Source of the DNA: Litchfieldia salsa
Lineage (GTDB): Bacteria > Bacillota > Bacilli > Bacillales > Bacillaceae_L
Assembly: GCF_900104555.1 (NCBI RefSeq)
Contig: NZ_FNJU01000003.1
Location: 310,001 to 374,000 of the forward strand
Length of the DNA stretch: 64,000 nucleotides
Reading direction: 5' to 3'
The position numbers were made by a program, and so were the translations under genes. This document shows positions 16,937-27,500 of the stretch, piece by piece; within the stretch, counting starts at the first letter, position 1; each line of letters begins with the position of its first letter. The notes under the pieces were generated by a model, which was not told the origin of the DNA, searched no databases, and saw only the letters and a list, made by a program, of their open reading frames with translations.

Positions 16937-17974
16937 TTATGATTCCTTACCTACTGAATTCCAGCAGTGAATTAATTTTTCACCATTCAAATTGATCCAA
17001 TTTAAACTAATGCCAATTTTGCAGATTTGTTCCTTTAATACTCTTGAGTCATCAATACTGTCTAAATATCTTCCTAAGAAGTGTAGGAATACATCTAAAC
17101 GTCTGAGTTGAATCAAAATAGGGAGTGCATTTAATTCGTCCTTTGTAAATTGAAGCATAGAGGATATTCCAGAGATATAAGAAGTTAATTGATTCCATAA
17201 AATTCGCTCATCAGATTCTTTTATAATTATTTCTGATATACAAACGGCGACTTCCATCACTCGTAAGTCATAAGTAACGAATTCAAAGTCTAGGATAGCT
17301 TTTAACATACCGTCTGTATTCGTTAATATATTAGATTCATTTAAGTCTCCATGAATTAACTGGTGAGGAAGTTTCTTCAATTTTGGAACGTATTGGTTGA
17401 ATTGATACAATTGTTCCGAAATGTCTCTTAAAGTATGTAGATCTTCATGAAACTCAGACGGAGGGTTAGAACACCATTCAACAACTTCATCGATCTGACA
17501 TTTAGGATGTGAATACTCAATTTCATAATATGGGCGATAAGTAACGGGTTGTTTTAATTGGATTGTTTTAAGAACATTTAATAAAAAGCCTGTCTGTTCC
17601 CCATACAATTCCATCGCTTTACCTTCTAGATTGTCAGGATTAACTCCTTCAATAAAGTGGTAGATGCAAGCGATTTTATCGGAGCTGTCTTTGAGTCTCA
17701 CAAAGGAATGACCATCTTTAGTAAATAATGGTTTGGGGATAGAAAAAGGTAGTCCTTTTATTTGGTTTAATTTAAGTAAAACTTCATGCTCAAATTTAAC
17801 CTTTAATTCGTCTTTATGTGTGTCATATATTCTTAAAATGAATTTTTCGCCTTTATAATTTAAATACCGTGTTGTATTATTGTAACCACTTTTTCCAGAA
17901 TAGATCTCGAGCTTATTATCTTCGTCAAAATATTCGCTTAAAAATGTATAATTAATTGTATGGTTTTCTACCAT
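16937..17974 (-). CDS. APH-family phosphotransferase
   Basis: A 345-residue kinase of the aminoglycoside phosphotransferase / homoserine kinase II fold. The nucleotide-binding Lys lies in EKFILRIYD (near 43-51), and the catalytic loop HGDLNESNIL (about 212-221) and the metal-binding Asp in LDFEF follow. The start ATG 17974 has AAGGAG upstream. It is 30 bases downstream of the HD-domain gene, so the two likely form an operon. The small-molecule substrate is unknown; similarity to resistance kinases is at fold level only. Confidence 0.85.
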   Translation of the reverse strand: MVENHTINYTFLSEYFDEDNKLEIYSGKSGYNNTTRYLNYKGEKFILRIYDTHKDELKVKFEHEVLLKLNQIKGLPFSIPKPLFTKDGHSFVRLKDSSDKIACIYHFIEGVNPDNLEGKAMELYGEQTGFLLNVLKTIQLKQPVTYRPYYEIEYSHPKCQIDEVVEWCSNPPSEFHEDLHTLRDISEQLYQFNQYVPKLKKLPHQLIHGDLNESNILTNTDGMLKAILDFEFVTYDLRVMEVAVCISEIIIKESDERILWNQLTSYISGISSMLQFTKDELNALPILIQLRRLDVFLHFLGRYLDSIDDSRVLKEQICKIGISLNWINLNGEKLIHCWNSVGKES

Positions 17975-18004
17975 TTATTTCTCCTTAATATAGATTTTAA
18001 TTCC

Positions 18005-18544
18005 TTAATCAAAAATATAACTTATTTCTTTTTGTAAGTCTAAAAAAAGCTGCTCATCAGATAACTCTTTAGATAGACTATTAACAATCCCTTTATAGTA
18101 CCAAGCCTGCTGATTTCTTCCTCGATTAAATTTCTCCCACACTCCTTCACCAATCAATTGATAATCATGTCGAATGGATCGAATATTATGTAATTTATCG
18201 GCGCAAGTAATCATACACACTTCCTTAGTTGCTGTTTTCAGAAAATCAATTGTATGTTGTTTTCTAACTTCCCAAACATCTTCCTTAAAAGGCTCAGAAC
18301 ATTCCTCCACTAACCTAGCAACTTCGCTACCAAATTGTTTTTCAATATCAAGTAATGTTATTTCGGTATCTTCAAGTGTATCATGAAGAATTCCTGCACA
18401 TACAACATCTTCACTACAACCGTGTTTTAATAAATACATTCCAACTGTGTAAGGGTGAACAATATAAGGTATATTCGTTAATTTTCTATATTGCTCTTTG
18501 TGTGCAATTGTTGCGACTTCGATTGCTAAACTGATTTTGTTCAA
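18005..18544 (-). CDS. HD-domain phosphohydrolase
   Basis: A 179-residue HD-family protein resembling the hydrolase half of RelA/SpoT-like enzymes: H in VHPYTVGMYLL, HDTLED (about 61-66) and CADKLHNI (about 118-125) supply metal ligands. Standalone members are often annotated as GTP pyrophosphokinase-like or nucleotide phosphohydrolases. Start is TTG 18544 with GAGGAGG 7-8 bases upstream. The frame stays open to 18733, but that extension overlaps the repeat-like block described next and has no ribosome binding site. Confidence 0.85.
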   Translation of the reverse strand: MNKISLAIEVATIAHKEQYRKLTNIPYIVHPYTVGMYLLKHGCSEDVVCAGILHDTLEDTEITLLDIEKQFGSEVARLVEECSEPFKEDVWEVRKQHTIDFLKTATKEVCMITCADKLHNIRSIRHDYQLIGEGVWEKFNRGRNQQAWYYKGIVNSLSKELSDEQLFLDLQKEISYIFD

Positions 18545-18599
18545 AAAAAATCCTCCTCGATTTGAAATATTGGAGAGTTTAGTATATGATAGTAACACA

Positions 18600-18750
18600 A
18601 GCTGCGTTGTTCGTAATGATAATAAAGTTTTAACCTTTAAGCTGTAATAGGGAGTTTTACATTGAAGCTGGAATGGCAAGCCTCTGTCTATACGACTAGG
18701 AGGACAAACAGGAATGTTTCTGCGAACACCCACTTTGAGGAGTGGTGGTT
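18600..18750 (+). mobile_element. Possible relic of an IS200/IS605-type right end
   Basis: This noncoding block differs from its surroundings: it is GC-richer and carries a hairpin CCACT-TTGAGG-AGTGG at 18730-18745 preceded by a GGAATGTTTCTGCGAACAC stretch. Such sequences resemble the 3' end (omega-RNA region plus right-end hairpin) of TnpB-encoding elements in Bacillus as I recall them. No TnpB frame is left on either strand. This is pattern memory, not a match, and is offered with low confidence. Confidence 0.3.
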
Positions 18751-18808
18751 TAAAACTTTCTTACTAAGTTACGGCAATTGCGGCTTTTTTAATTTCATCC
18801 TTCAAATT

Positions 18809-18834
18809 AAACCCCACTGATAACAGTGAGGTTA
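18809..18834 (-). terminator. Terminator of the aldo/keto reductase gene
   Basis: AACCCCACTG and CAGTGAGGTT (9 of 10 pairs) with loop ATAA, 39 bases past the stop at 18873. Confidence 0.7.
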
Positions 18835-18872
18835 TTTTAATTTTGTTTTGAAATCGTATCTTAGAAAAGTTA

Positions 18873-19850
18873 TTAAGGAAGTTTTACCCCTCTTGAACTT
18901 ACATATAAACTATACCATTCATCTCTTGTCATCGTTTCTGATTGGTGTATTGCATCTTGTGAAGCCTGTATTCTCGTTGGATTTGTTGTCCCAATTACCG
19001 GTTGAATTTTGGCTGGATGTTTCATTAACCAACCTAAAACAATAGCTTCGGTGCTGGTTCCCTTTTCCTTCGCCATTTTCTTAACAAGTTCCACGGTTTT
19101 AGCAACTGAATCGTTTTCATTAATGACAGAACGTCCTGTGAATTTACCTCTTGCTAAAGGACCCCATGCTTGAAGTTGTACGTCCTCCATTTGACAATAC
19201 TCTAGAATACCATCAGAAAAATATCCTGTTGAACCTGCTTGTTGATTTACATGAACACCATGGTCTAGCCAATCTAAATGAGATAGATTCATTTCGAGCT
19301 GGTTAACGACAAGAGGATCAGACAGATAAGACTGTAAGTATTTCATTTGGGAAGAATTCATATTTGAAACACCAAAATGTTTCACTTTCCCACTTTGCTT
19401 TAGGGTATTAAACGCCTCTGATACCTGCTCTGGTTCCATCAAAGGATCAGGACGATGAAGCAACAAAATATCTATGTATTCAGTATTAAGTCGTTTCAAT
19501 ATTCCATCCACAGAACTTAAAATATAATCTCTTGAAAAATCATAACGTACCGGTACGTTACCTTCTGGGAAACGTATACCGCATTTCGATTGAAGAATAA
19601 TATCCTCTCTTAATGAAGGCTTTTCTTTAAGTATTTCCCCAAACACTTCTTCCGCTTTCCCCATCGTATAGATATCAGCATGATCAAACATTGTAATTCC
19701 AATAGATAGTGCAGTATCAATTGCCTTTTCAGCTTGCACGACGTGGTCTCTCGTAATTGGATCTTTATTCCAACCACCACCAAAACCCATGCATCCTAAA
19801 GCAAGCCTACTAGAAGAGATATTTCGTTTTTGAAGTGATGTTTGTTTCAT
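18873..19850 (-). CDS. Aldo/keto reductase (YdhF-like)
   Basis: A 325-residue NADPH-dependent oxidoreductase of the AKR superfamily. Conserved pieces in order: LGCMGFGGGW (residues 18-27), FDHADIYTMGKAEEVFG (about 55-71, catalytic Asp and Tyr), catalytic Lys in LQSKCGIR (about 88), LLLHRPDP (about 129-136, His), GVSN and the C-terminal GTTNPTRI cofactor segment. Physiological substrate unknown. Monocistronic. Confidence 0.92.
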   Translation of the reverse strand: MKQTSLQKRNISSSRLALGCMGFGGGWNKDPITRDHVVQAEKAIDTALSIGITMFDHADIYTMGKAEEVFGEILKEKPSLREDIILQSKCGIRFPEGNVPVRYDFSRDYILSSVDGILKRLNTEYIDILLLHRPDPLMEPEQVSEAFNTLKQSGKVKHFGVSNMNSSQMKYLQSYLSDPLVVNQLEMNLSHLDWLDHGVHVNQQAGSTGYFSDGILEYCQMEDVQLQAWGPLARGKFTGRSVINENDSVAKTVELVKKMAKEKGTSTEAIVLGWLMKHPAKIQPVIGTTNPTRIQASQDAIHQSETMTRDEWYSLYVSSRGVKLP

Positions 19851-20006
19851 GATTCATTCCTCCTTATTTTACCAATTAATCCGTTTTCTAAGTTCAGTAA
19901 TATGCGAAATATGCTGTTTCCCATCCCTTTGACATAGAAATCAATGAGATAATTATTTCTTCTCCCTTTAATAAATTCGACAAACACCTACAGGTTTCCT
20001 TTATTC

Positions 20007-20038
20007 AAAAAAACATGTGAATGTGTTTCACATGTTTT
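20007..20038 (-). terminator. Terminator of the 56-residue gene
   Basis: AAAACATGTGAAA and TTTCACATGTTTT stem directly after the stop at 20046. Confidence 0.85.
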
Positions 20039-20045
20039 CCTTTAA

Positions 20046-20216
20046 TTAGGTTTCATTTTCAACCAATTTTTCAATTGCATCAGTAATGGCTATATCTGAC
20101 TTGTCTTGAACTAATGCACTGGCTAGAATGGTCTCTGCTTCCATTCTGTCGGTAATATTATATTCCTTCATAATGCCTTCAATATAATAATTTAAAATTG
20201 AATTTAAATTTTGCAT
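20046..20216 (-). CDS. Small protein (56 aa), unknown
   Basis: Starts MQNLNSILNYYIEGIMKEYN and ends KLVENET. ATG 20216 follows GGAGGAAA by 5-8 bases. Predominantly helical and acidic with no membrane segment. Not recognised. The strong ribosome binding site and the dedicated terminator make it a genuine gene. Confidence 0.65.
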   Translation of the reverse strand: MQNLNSILNYYIEGIMKEYNITDRMEAETILASALVQDKSDIAITDAIEKLVENET

Positions 20217-20321
20217 GGAATTTCCTCCAGTTAAAAGTAGTATCTATTTATTATCTACTAAAAGAGGACAATTATTACCGAGAACCTATTCTCAGAGAAC
20301 TTCTATTATAATCAATGCTAC

Positions 20322-22892
20322 CTAGCCTTGCTGCCTTTTTTTAACCCTTCGATAATAGCAATTTCCACAAATTTGGAAATCATAATCCCATGGTAATTGC
20401 TTTCCACATTGTTTGCATGTTTTTGTATATGTTTTAACATTACTTTTTAGGTTTTCATGGATTTCATCAGTTAATCCTTCCCTAATTCTCTCCCAGTATG
20501 TTGCTTCGGTTCGTTGCTCAAGGCGATATAAAAATAGTAAATGTAATCCAATTACCTTATATGAAAGCTCTAAATCTTCAAGTGTATCACTTTTATTATA
20601 GACTGGATCGGGTAGATCTTGACCATTTACTATCGCATACATCGTTTTTTTCCATTGTTTAACAAGTATTGGCTCATTAGATGAAAAAGGTAAATGAAGA
20701 AACCCATAAAGCTCCATCATCGGCATTCTTACTTCAATCTCTGTATCTTGTATGGTTTCATATAGAGCTCGCTCTTCTGCCAATGTCGATTTCTTAGTTC
20801 CTTTTGGACTGTCAAATTTATCCCAAATATCAAAGAAGGTCTGAAGATCTCTCGAATATCGTTGAAAACGTTCGAAAACCGTATTTGTTGGTGCAATAGC
20901 AAATGTATGAACAGGTTGGTCTTCGTCAAACAATAGACGTTTCATGACTTTAATATCTTTTGTAAAGGCCACTTTACCAATATCATAAATTCCTTTGCGT
21001 CCCGCTCTACCGGCTATCTGTTTCACTTCCTGTGAAGTCAAACGTCTTCGTCGTGTACCATCAAATTTATCATTTTCTAAAAATATAATTCGTTGGATTG
21101 GTAGGTTTAAGCCCATCCCTATTGCATCTGTTGAGACAATCGTTGTTGTGTCGCCTTCGATAAATTGTTGCATTTGTTTTTTCCTTGTTTCAGGTGGCAT
21201 ACTTCCATAAATCAGGCTAACCTTATGCCCTTCATTTTGCAACTTTGATGCCGTTTCTAGAACTCTTCTTCTAGAGAAACAAACAAGGGCATCTCCTTTT
21301 TTCGTGTTTTTAATATTGAAAGGCTTATCTTCAACCTCTAATGGAATATCACGTTTATACTCATGTACCTCAATATTTGCATCTTCTAGTAGTTGTAGAA
21401 TCATTTTTTTTAAGTTCTTACTACCGACAATATGAACTTCTTTCGCGTTCGCCTTTGTTATTGCTTTATACCATGAAAACCCACGGTCCTTATCTGCAAT
21501 CATTTGTGCTTCGTCAATCACGATTACCTCATATGTGTCTTTTTCATGGAACATTTCTACTGTTGAAGAAAGATGTTTTGAATCATTAACATCCTTTTCC
21601 TCTTCACCTGTTTTTAAAGAACAAGGAACACCCTCTGAGTTTAGCTTCTCAAATACTTCAAGAGCTAATAATCTTAATGGAGCAAGATATAGTCCTGATT
21701 CAGCTTCTTTCATTCGTTGAAGTGCTTGGAACGTTTTACCTGTATTTGTTTCTCCAACGTGTAAAATATATTTTGTACTCGGGCTGTAAGAGGGACTATA
21801 TTCATGCTTAAAGATATCTGCTAAGATCCGAGCTTCTTCTTCTTTCTGCCGCTGTATCTCAGCCAGTTCTTCTGCTCTTTTTCTTTCTCTTTCTTTTAAA
21901 TCATTTTCAAAAATAGTTAAATGTTCAAATGGATCAAAAGATTTCGTTAAAAGTGCTAATAAGTCATCAATTCTTTCTTCTTGAATCATAAGAAAATACT
22001 GTTTTGCTAACATGGCCAGATCATTGGCCATATTCTTCTTATATTCCCTAACTGTTAATTTCTCATTTGCTAGTTCTTCAAAATGGGTCATTCCGTCATT
22101 AGAAAGTTCCTGGTAAATGATCTTACTTATATGATCAAAGACATAATCATTGATTAAGCGCTCATAAATGTAATAATATGACTCATACTCTACATTATTT
22201 TTACCCCAATAGATCGTTTGTTCGATATTCCCTGTTAACTCATACAGGAAATCATGGATCGTTTGATAATCCTCTTTCCTAAGTGATCCCTTTTGTTTAA
22301 GTTGGTCCTCATATCGGTAAGAGTGTGTTTCAATGTATTTTTTTCTTGTTTGAAAATCTTTCTGTAATTGTTTTGCCATTTCATATCTTAAGTGTACATA
22401 ATATAAATGTTGATTTTTATTAATTAATTCTCTGGATTGTTCTTTAAGTTGATTTTTTAAAGATTCTTTTGTTTCCTCAATCTGTTCTTCTTCTAACTTC
22501 ATTAAATAATGGTTTCTTGCATACTCGTAGCGTTGTCCCCAACTTGAATCGTTATTTAAATAGGTTTCATTTAACCAATCTAAAACGTGAAAAGGTTTGT
22601 ATTCTCTTAATTCATTCCGAAAGAGTGAATTAATAATTTTACGATCGATGCCTTCTACTTCATAACCTTGGTTACTTAGAAATGCTTTCTTTTCTGTTCT
22701 TGATATCTTGTTGGTCGCTTTATTTAACCAAATATTCACCCAAATTTGTTCAATATAATGCTTTCTATCACTTATATATTCTTGATATGTACGTGGAATT
22801 TCTTGTTCTCCTAGATATTGGTCAATGTCTTCAAAAATCTTCACTTTTGTATGCTCGATTGCTTGAAGATGTGTAGCAGTTAATAGCTCCAT
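20322..22892 (-). CDS. SUV3-like DEAD/DEAH-box RNA helicase with zinc ribbon
   Basis: An 856-residue superfamily-2 helicase. Residues 1-365 form a long, charged helical region; Walker A GETNTGKT is at 380-387; Walker B DEAQ is at 460-463; the second RecA domain has CFSRRRV, STDAIGMGLNLP and QIAGRAGRKG. The carboxyl end has a four-Cys zinc ribbon (CKQCG...CGNC). The GxTNTGKT motif and AGRAGR-rich C-half match the SUV3/mitochondrial degradosome type rather than CshA-like helicases. Start ATG 22892 has GGGAGG. Likely RNA unwinding or decay; partner unknown. Confidence 0.85.
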   Translation of the reverse strand: MELLTATHLQAIEHTKVKIFEDIDQYLGEQEIPRTYQEYISDRKHYIEQIWVNIWLNKATNKISRTEKKAFLSNQGYEVEGIDRKIINSLFRNELREYKPFHVLDWLNETYLNNDSSWGQRYEYARNHYLMKLEEEQIEETKESLKNQLKEQSRELINKNQHLYYVHLRYEMAKQLQKDFQTRKKYIETHSYRYEDQLKQKGSLRKEDYQTIHDFLYELTGNIEQTIYWGKNNVEYESYYYIYERLINDYVFDHISKIIYQELSNDGMTHFEELANEKLTVREYKKNMANDLAMLAKQYFLMIQEERIDDLLALLTKSFDPFEHLTIFENDLKERERKRAEELAEIQRQKEEEARILADIFKHEYSPSYSPSTKYILHVGETNTGKTFQALQRMKEAESGLYLAPLRLLALEVFEKLNSEGVPCSLKTGEEEKDVNDSKHLSSTVEMFHEKDTYEVIVIDEAQMIADKDRGFSWYKAITKANAKEVHIVGSKNLKKMILQLLEDANIEVHEYKRDIPLEVEDKPFNIKNTKKGDALVCFSRRRVLETASKLQNEGHKVSLIYGSMPPETRKKQMQQFIEGDTTTIVSTDAIGMGLNLPIQRIIFLENDKFDGTRRRRLTSQEVKQIAGRAGRKGIYDIGKVAFTKDIKVMKRLLFDEDQPVHTFAIAPTNTVFERFQRYSRDLQTFFDIWDKFDSPKGTKKSTLAEERALYETIQDTEIEVRMPMMELYGFLHLPFSSNEPILVKQWKKTMYAIVNGQDLPDPVYNKSDTLEDLELSYKVIGLHLLFLYRLEQRTEATYWERIREGLTDEIHENLKSNVKTYTKTCKQCGKQLPWDYDFQICGNCYYRRVKKRQQG

Positions 22893-22946
22893 GGTACCTC
22901 CCTTTGTAAGAAAGCTTATAGTTTAATTACTTTCTTATGCTCATCT

Positions 22947-24428
22947 TTAGTAATATTCATATATTGTGTTCACCATTTTATCTTCTATTGCTTTTCCAAT
23001 AGATTCATCTAACATGTTATTGAGTATAATTGAAAAAACAACTGTATCTCCGGTCTTCGTTTCAATATATCCGGATAGTGAGCTAACTGTGGATATACTT
23101 CCGGTCTTAGCTCTGACCTTACCTAATAACGTTGGAGAAGACATTCGATATCTTAACGTGCCTCCTAGTAACTTATCACCAAATCCCGATACAGGTAACG
23201 ATTCAAAATAACTGTGGAACCAGGATTGGGATTGAATTTGATATAAGAGATTTGTTACTTGATTTGGACTTACTAAATTAACATGTGAAATACCAGAACC
23301 GTCTCTTATGACCATCGAATCAGAGTCAACCTTCATGGTTTTAAGTTCACGTGTAACAACTTCAATTCCAGATTGCCAACTTCCTTCTTCCTTCTGCTTT
23401 TTACCCATCGCTTTTATCAATGTTTCTGCATGTCCATTATTACTTAACTTCATAAAGGGGACAAGCAAATCTGTTAAAGGCATTGAATGATGGTTGACAA
23501 GAACCTTTGAGTCTTCAGAAGAAGCTCCTACCTTTAGGATTCCATTTAGTTCAATTCCACTAGAAGCTAACGAGGACTTGATTAAATTCAGTGTGTATTC
23601 TGTAGGCTCCCATACTGCTATCCATTCTTTAACAGGCTTACTATTTAATGAAATTGTTCCAGTAATATGAACGATATTTTTACCATGTTCCCGTTCTACC
23701 TTAATGATGTGTTTTCCTTTATTCTTCATTGTGGTAGTATCGTTTTTAATAATTATATAATCTGTATTTGGAGTAAGCTTTACTACTGCCTTATCGTTTA
23801 TTTTCTTTCCTGGCAGAACTTCAACAATAATCGTTCCTGCGTCATAGTCTTTATCTGGTGAAGTTGTTAATGCAGATATTTGGGCACCATAATAGGTTGT
23901 TTCATCACTCCATGGTAAATCCATTGAATACCTGACATTGTCAAAATAAGTGTCATCAGCTATTAGATTCCCATTTATCTTTTGGACACCTTGTTTACTT
24001 AACTCTTCTGCCATCTTGTCTAAATCTTCTTTTAATAAAGTTGGATCTCCACTTCCCTTTACGTATAAATTCCCATTTAAAGTGTTTCCAATTATTTTTC
24101 CATCAGTTAATAGCTGTGTTTGAAACTGATAGTTTTCACCTAAAACAGAAAGAGCTGTAGCCGCCGTAAACAGCTTTAAATTAGAAGCTGGTCTTAGCCT
24201 TGTATCTCCGATATGCTCGTAGATCATTTCTCCTGTTGTAGCTGATCGAATACTAATACCAGTCAAACTCCCTTTTAATCCTGGTTCACTTGTTATTATT
24301 TCATTTAATCTAAGAGTCAATGGGTTCCCATCTTCTAGTGCAAGGACATCATATGATTTATTAAAATATGTATTTCCAGAAAGAGTTAATAAGATTAAGA
24401 CTATAGTTAGAATCTTCATTGGTTTCAT
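22947..24428 (-). CDS. dacC: D-alanyl-D-alanine carboxypeptidase/endopeptidase, PBP4-type (S13)
   Basis: A 493-residue secreted class C penicillin-binding protein. An N-terminal signal sequence (about 1-20) is followed by the active-site SNLK (82-85, in PASNLKLF), SNNGH as the SxN motif in the second half, and KTG in RAKTGSIS. The insertion between SxxK and SxN is as long as in PBP4a. It trims D-Ala from peptidoglycan stem peptides and cuts D,D cross-links outside the membrane. Separate from its neighbours by terminators. Confidence 0.92.
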   Translation of the reverse strand: MKPMKILTIVLILLTLSGNTYFNKSYDVLALEDGNPLTLRLNEIITSEPGLKGSLTGISIRSATTGEMIYEHIGDTRLRPASNLKLFTAATALSVLGENYQFQTQLLTDGKIIGNTLNGNLYVKGSGDPTLLKEDLDKMAEELSKQGVQKINGNLIADDTYFDNVRYSMDLPWSDETTYYGAQISALTTSPDKDYDAGTIIVEVLPGKKINDKAVVKLTPNTDYIIIKNDTTTMKNKGKHIIKVEREHGKNIVHITGTISLNSKPVKEWIAVWEPTEYTLNLIKSSLASSGIELNGILKVGASSEDSKVLVNHHSMPLTDLLVPFMKLSNNGHAETLIKAMGKKQKEEGSWQSGIEVVTRELKTMKVDSDSMVIRDGSGISHVNLVSPNQVTNLLYQIQSQSWFHSYFESLPVSGFGDKLLGGTLRYRMSSPTLLGKVRAKTGSISTVSSLSGYIETKTGDTVVFSIILNNMLDESIGKAIEDKMVNTIYEYY

Positions 24429-24512
24429 TTGTAATTCATCACCTTCTATTTAATCATAATGAATTACTATTCTATCCAATTAGAACCATTATTAGTATTG
24501 TTACCAATTGAA

Positions 24513-24550
24513 ATAGAGACTGTTTAATTAAGTGTTTTCACAGTCTCTAT
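24513..24550 (-). terminator. Terminator of sbcDC
   Basis: ATAGAGACTGT and ACAGTCTCTAT form an 11-bp perfect stem 18 bases past the sbcC stop. Confidence 0.8.
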
Positions 24551-24567
24551 CTTTGATGGATATTAGT

Positions 24568-27500
24568 TTATTTCAATACAAATTGAGTACGACTATATCC
24601 TTCTTTTGACTTAGTTACTTCGAGTATAGCTGGTATGGAAGACTTTAATTCTTGTACATGTGATATGACACCGATCATTCTTCCAGATTGTTGAAGTTCA
24701 ATCAGTGTATCAATTGATTTCTGAAGAGATTCTTCATCAAGTGAACCAAACCCTTCATCAATAAACATTGTATCAATAGATACACCTCCTTGGAAGCTTT
24801 GGATTACATCTGCCATACCTAATGCCAAACAAAGAGAAGCATTAAATTTTTCTCCACCAGATAATGTTTTCACATCTCTTGTAGTACCTGTATATGCATC
24901 ATATACGTCTAATCCTAAACCGCTTTGCTTCCCTCTGCTTTCTTGACGGTCACTTCGTATTAAATAAAATTGTCCATTTGACAGATCCTTTAATCGTTCA
25001 TTAGCAGCAAGAATGATTTGCTCAAGGTATTCAATTTGCAAATATCGCTCAAAAGAAATCTTACTTGAATTCTGACCTCTTACCACATCATATAAATCAG
25101 TTATTATCGACAGTTGTTTCTCGTGTTCTTCTAACTGTTTTTCTATATTGCGTATTTTGAACAATAACTTTTCACCTTCACTCTTATAATCTTTTGATAA
25201 ATTATACGCTTGAAGGGCCGATTCATAAGCTATTTTTAAGTCTTTCAGTATTTGTTCTATCTCTGATAAATCAACACGTTGTTTCCCTTTTAATTCGATT
25301 TGAAGTTCAGTTACTTGTTGTGCTATTGAGCTATGAAGCTGTTTAAAGGATGTGATTTCATTTTTTAATAAGAGTAATTTTTCTTTAGGTAACTTAGCAT
25401 TAAAATACTCTTCCTTTGTGTTAAATTGAGCATCACTAAGTGCTTGATCAAACTGTAAAGTGGCACGCTCTTTTCTTACTAGTACTTCATCAAGTTGCAT
25501 TTTAGCATGTTCGACCTTCAATTTAGAGCTTGTATAAGCTGTTATTGAATTCTGATGTTCTTTTTGTAGGTTCTCCCACGCTTCTTCTAGTGAAGTTTTA
25601 AGTTGTTCTACTTCTTTAATTCTGTTTTCAAGCTTAGATAAATCCTGAACATCTTCAGGAATATTTTGTAGTTTTTCCTCTAGTATTGCTTTATTGGAAT
25701 CATACTTAGATTTAGTTTCAAGATATTGTTCATCTACTTTTACTTTCTTTTGAGTGATTGAATCTAATTCAATTTCAACTCCATCATGTTTTTCTCTTAA
25801 GGGTTGTAACTGAGCACGGATATTTTGCAGTTCATCAAGACGTGCTCTCAAGCGTTTCCCTTCTTGGAGAAGATAGCTTTCTTCATTTTTTATAGAAGAA
25901 GTTTTTAAGCTAGTAACTTCACCTTCTTTTAACTGTAATTGAGATTCAGTGCTACGATAATCAGCTAGTATAGTGCGATAATTCGTTTCGAACATCGTAG
26001 TTTCAGACTTTGCGGAATCAAGCTGTTCCTTCGTAACAATTACATTAGCATGGCTAGCCTTATTGGGATGCTCTAAACTTCCGCAAACGGGACATGCGCT
26101 ACCGTCGTGTAGATGTGTTGCGAGAACTCTTGCCTGAGAGTTAACCCACTCTATCTCGATTTGTTGATATTTTTCTAAGCTTTTATTATAAGCTTTTTCT
26201 GCCTTTTCAACGTTTAGTTCAAGAGTATCTAATTGTTCCTGTAATTGAATTACATCTTTAATAAGCTTAAATCTTTCTCTTAACTCAGCATGTTTCTCCT
26301 GAATATCTGGCAACTGGTTCACAATTGACTCTTTCTCCTTAATATTCTTCCCCAGTTCTTCTTTCATCTTTTTAATGTCTTCAATTTTAGTCGTGGATTC
26401 ATTTATTAAATTAGTATATTGATTACTTTCCTTTGTTAGTTCTTCAAGTAATTCTTTTCTATTTTTTATATCTTTTACCTCTGTCAAATAACCATTTAGA
26501 TGGGTAAGTAAGGTAGTTACCTCTTCTCGATCTCTTTTTCTTCCTTTTTCGATCTCGAACTGATTAGTAGTTGTTTCTAGCTGTTCTTTTGCTTCTTTTT
26601 CTTCAAAGATGGAATTTTGCTGATACTTTGTTTTCTCTAAGAGTTCCTCATTTAACGTATATAATTGTTCTTCATACACCCTGATATGACTGGCTCTTTC
26701 TCCTTGTTCATACTTAATTTCTTTATTTTTCACTTCAGGGAGTTTAGTATCCAATTCTTCAATCTTTTTAGTCTTCTCATCAAGTACATGAAATCGTTCA
26801 TTTAACGCTTTCGCAATATGGTATTCAGCTAATTTAAGATCATGTTTTTGATAAGCATAGTCATAATTCTTTTGGTCTTTGCTCATTTGCTCTTCATAAA
26901 AAGATACTTCATCTTCTAAGCTTTTTAATATTTGATTAACATTATAGTGTTCCTGGGAAAGTACTGTTTTAAGTGAAGAATTTTCTCTCAAAGAAAGAAC
27001 CGCTGGAATATTATTTATATAGGAATCTCTTCTAATTGCTTCTTGCTTAAATACTTCCTCTATTCTTGTCTTTTTCTCTTTTAATCGTTCACTCATTTTC
27101 TTATAATGATCTGTTTTGAAAATCTTTCTTAGAATTTCTTCTTTATTTTCTGTCTGAGATGTTAATAGTTTTCTAAATTCTCCTTGGGGTAACATCACTA
27201 TTTGACTAAATTGATCTTGCGATAAGCCTAATAATGTTTCAACCTTTTTATTAATTTCCGAAACAATTTGTCTGTCTACACACGGTAATTCTCCGTTTGA
27301 AGTAACTTCAAAGAACTCGTACTTTTCTCCAGTCGCACTCTTATTACCTTCTTTAACATGACTTAATTGTCTTAATATTCGATACTTTCTATTTCGTAGT
27401 TCAAATTCAAGTTGTACTCCAGTATGTGTATCATCTTCTGCAAAATCACTTCTTAGCATCTTCGTGTCACTTCGGTCTTCACCACTAGCAGTGCCATACA

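Noticed and set aside
18545-18733. N-terminal extension of the HD-domain protein
   Set aside because: No ribosome binding site, sequence unlike the family; TTG 18544 has GAGGAGG.
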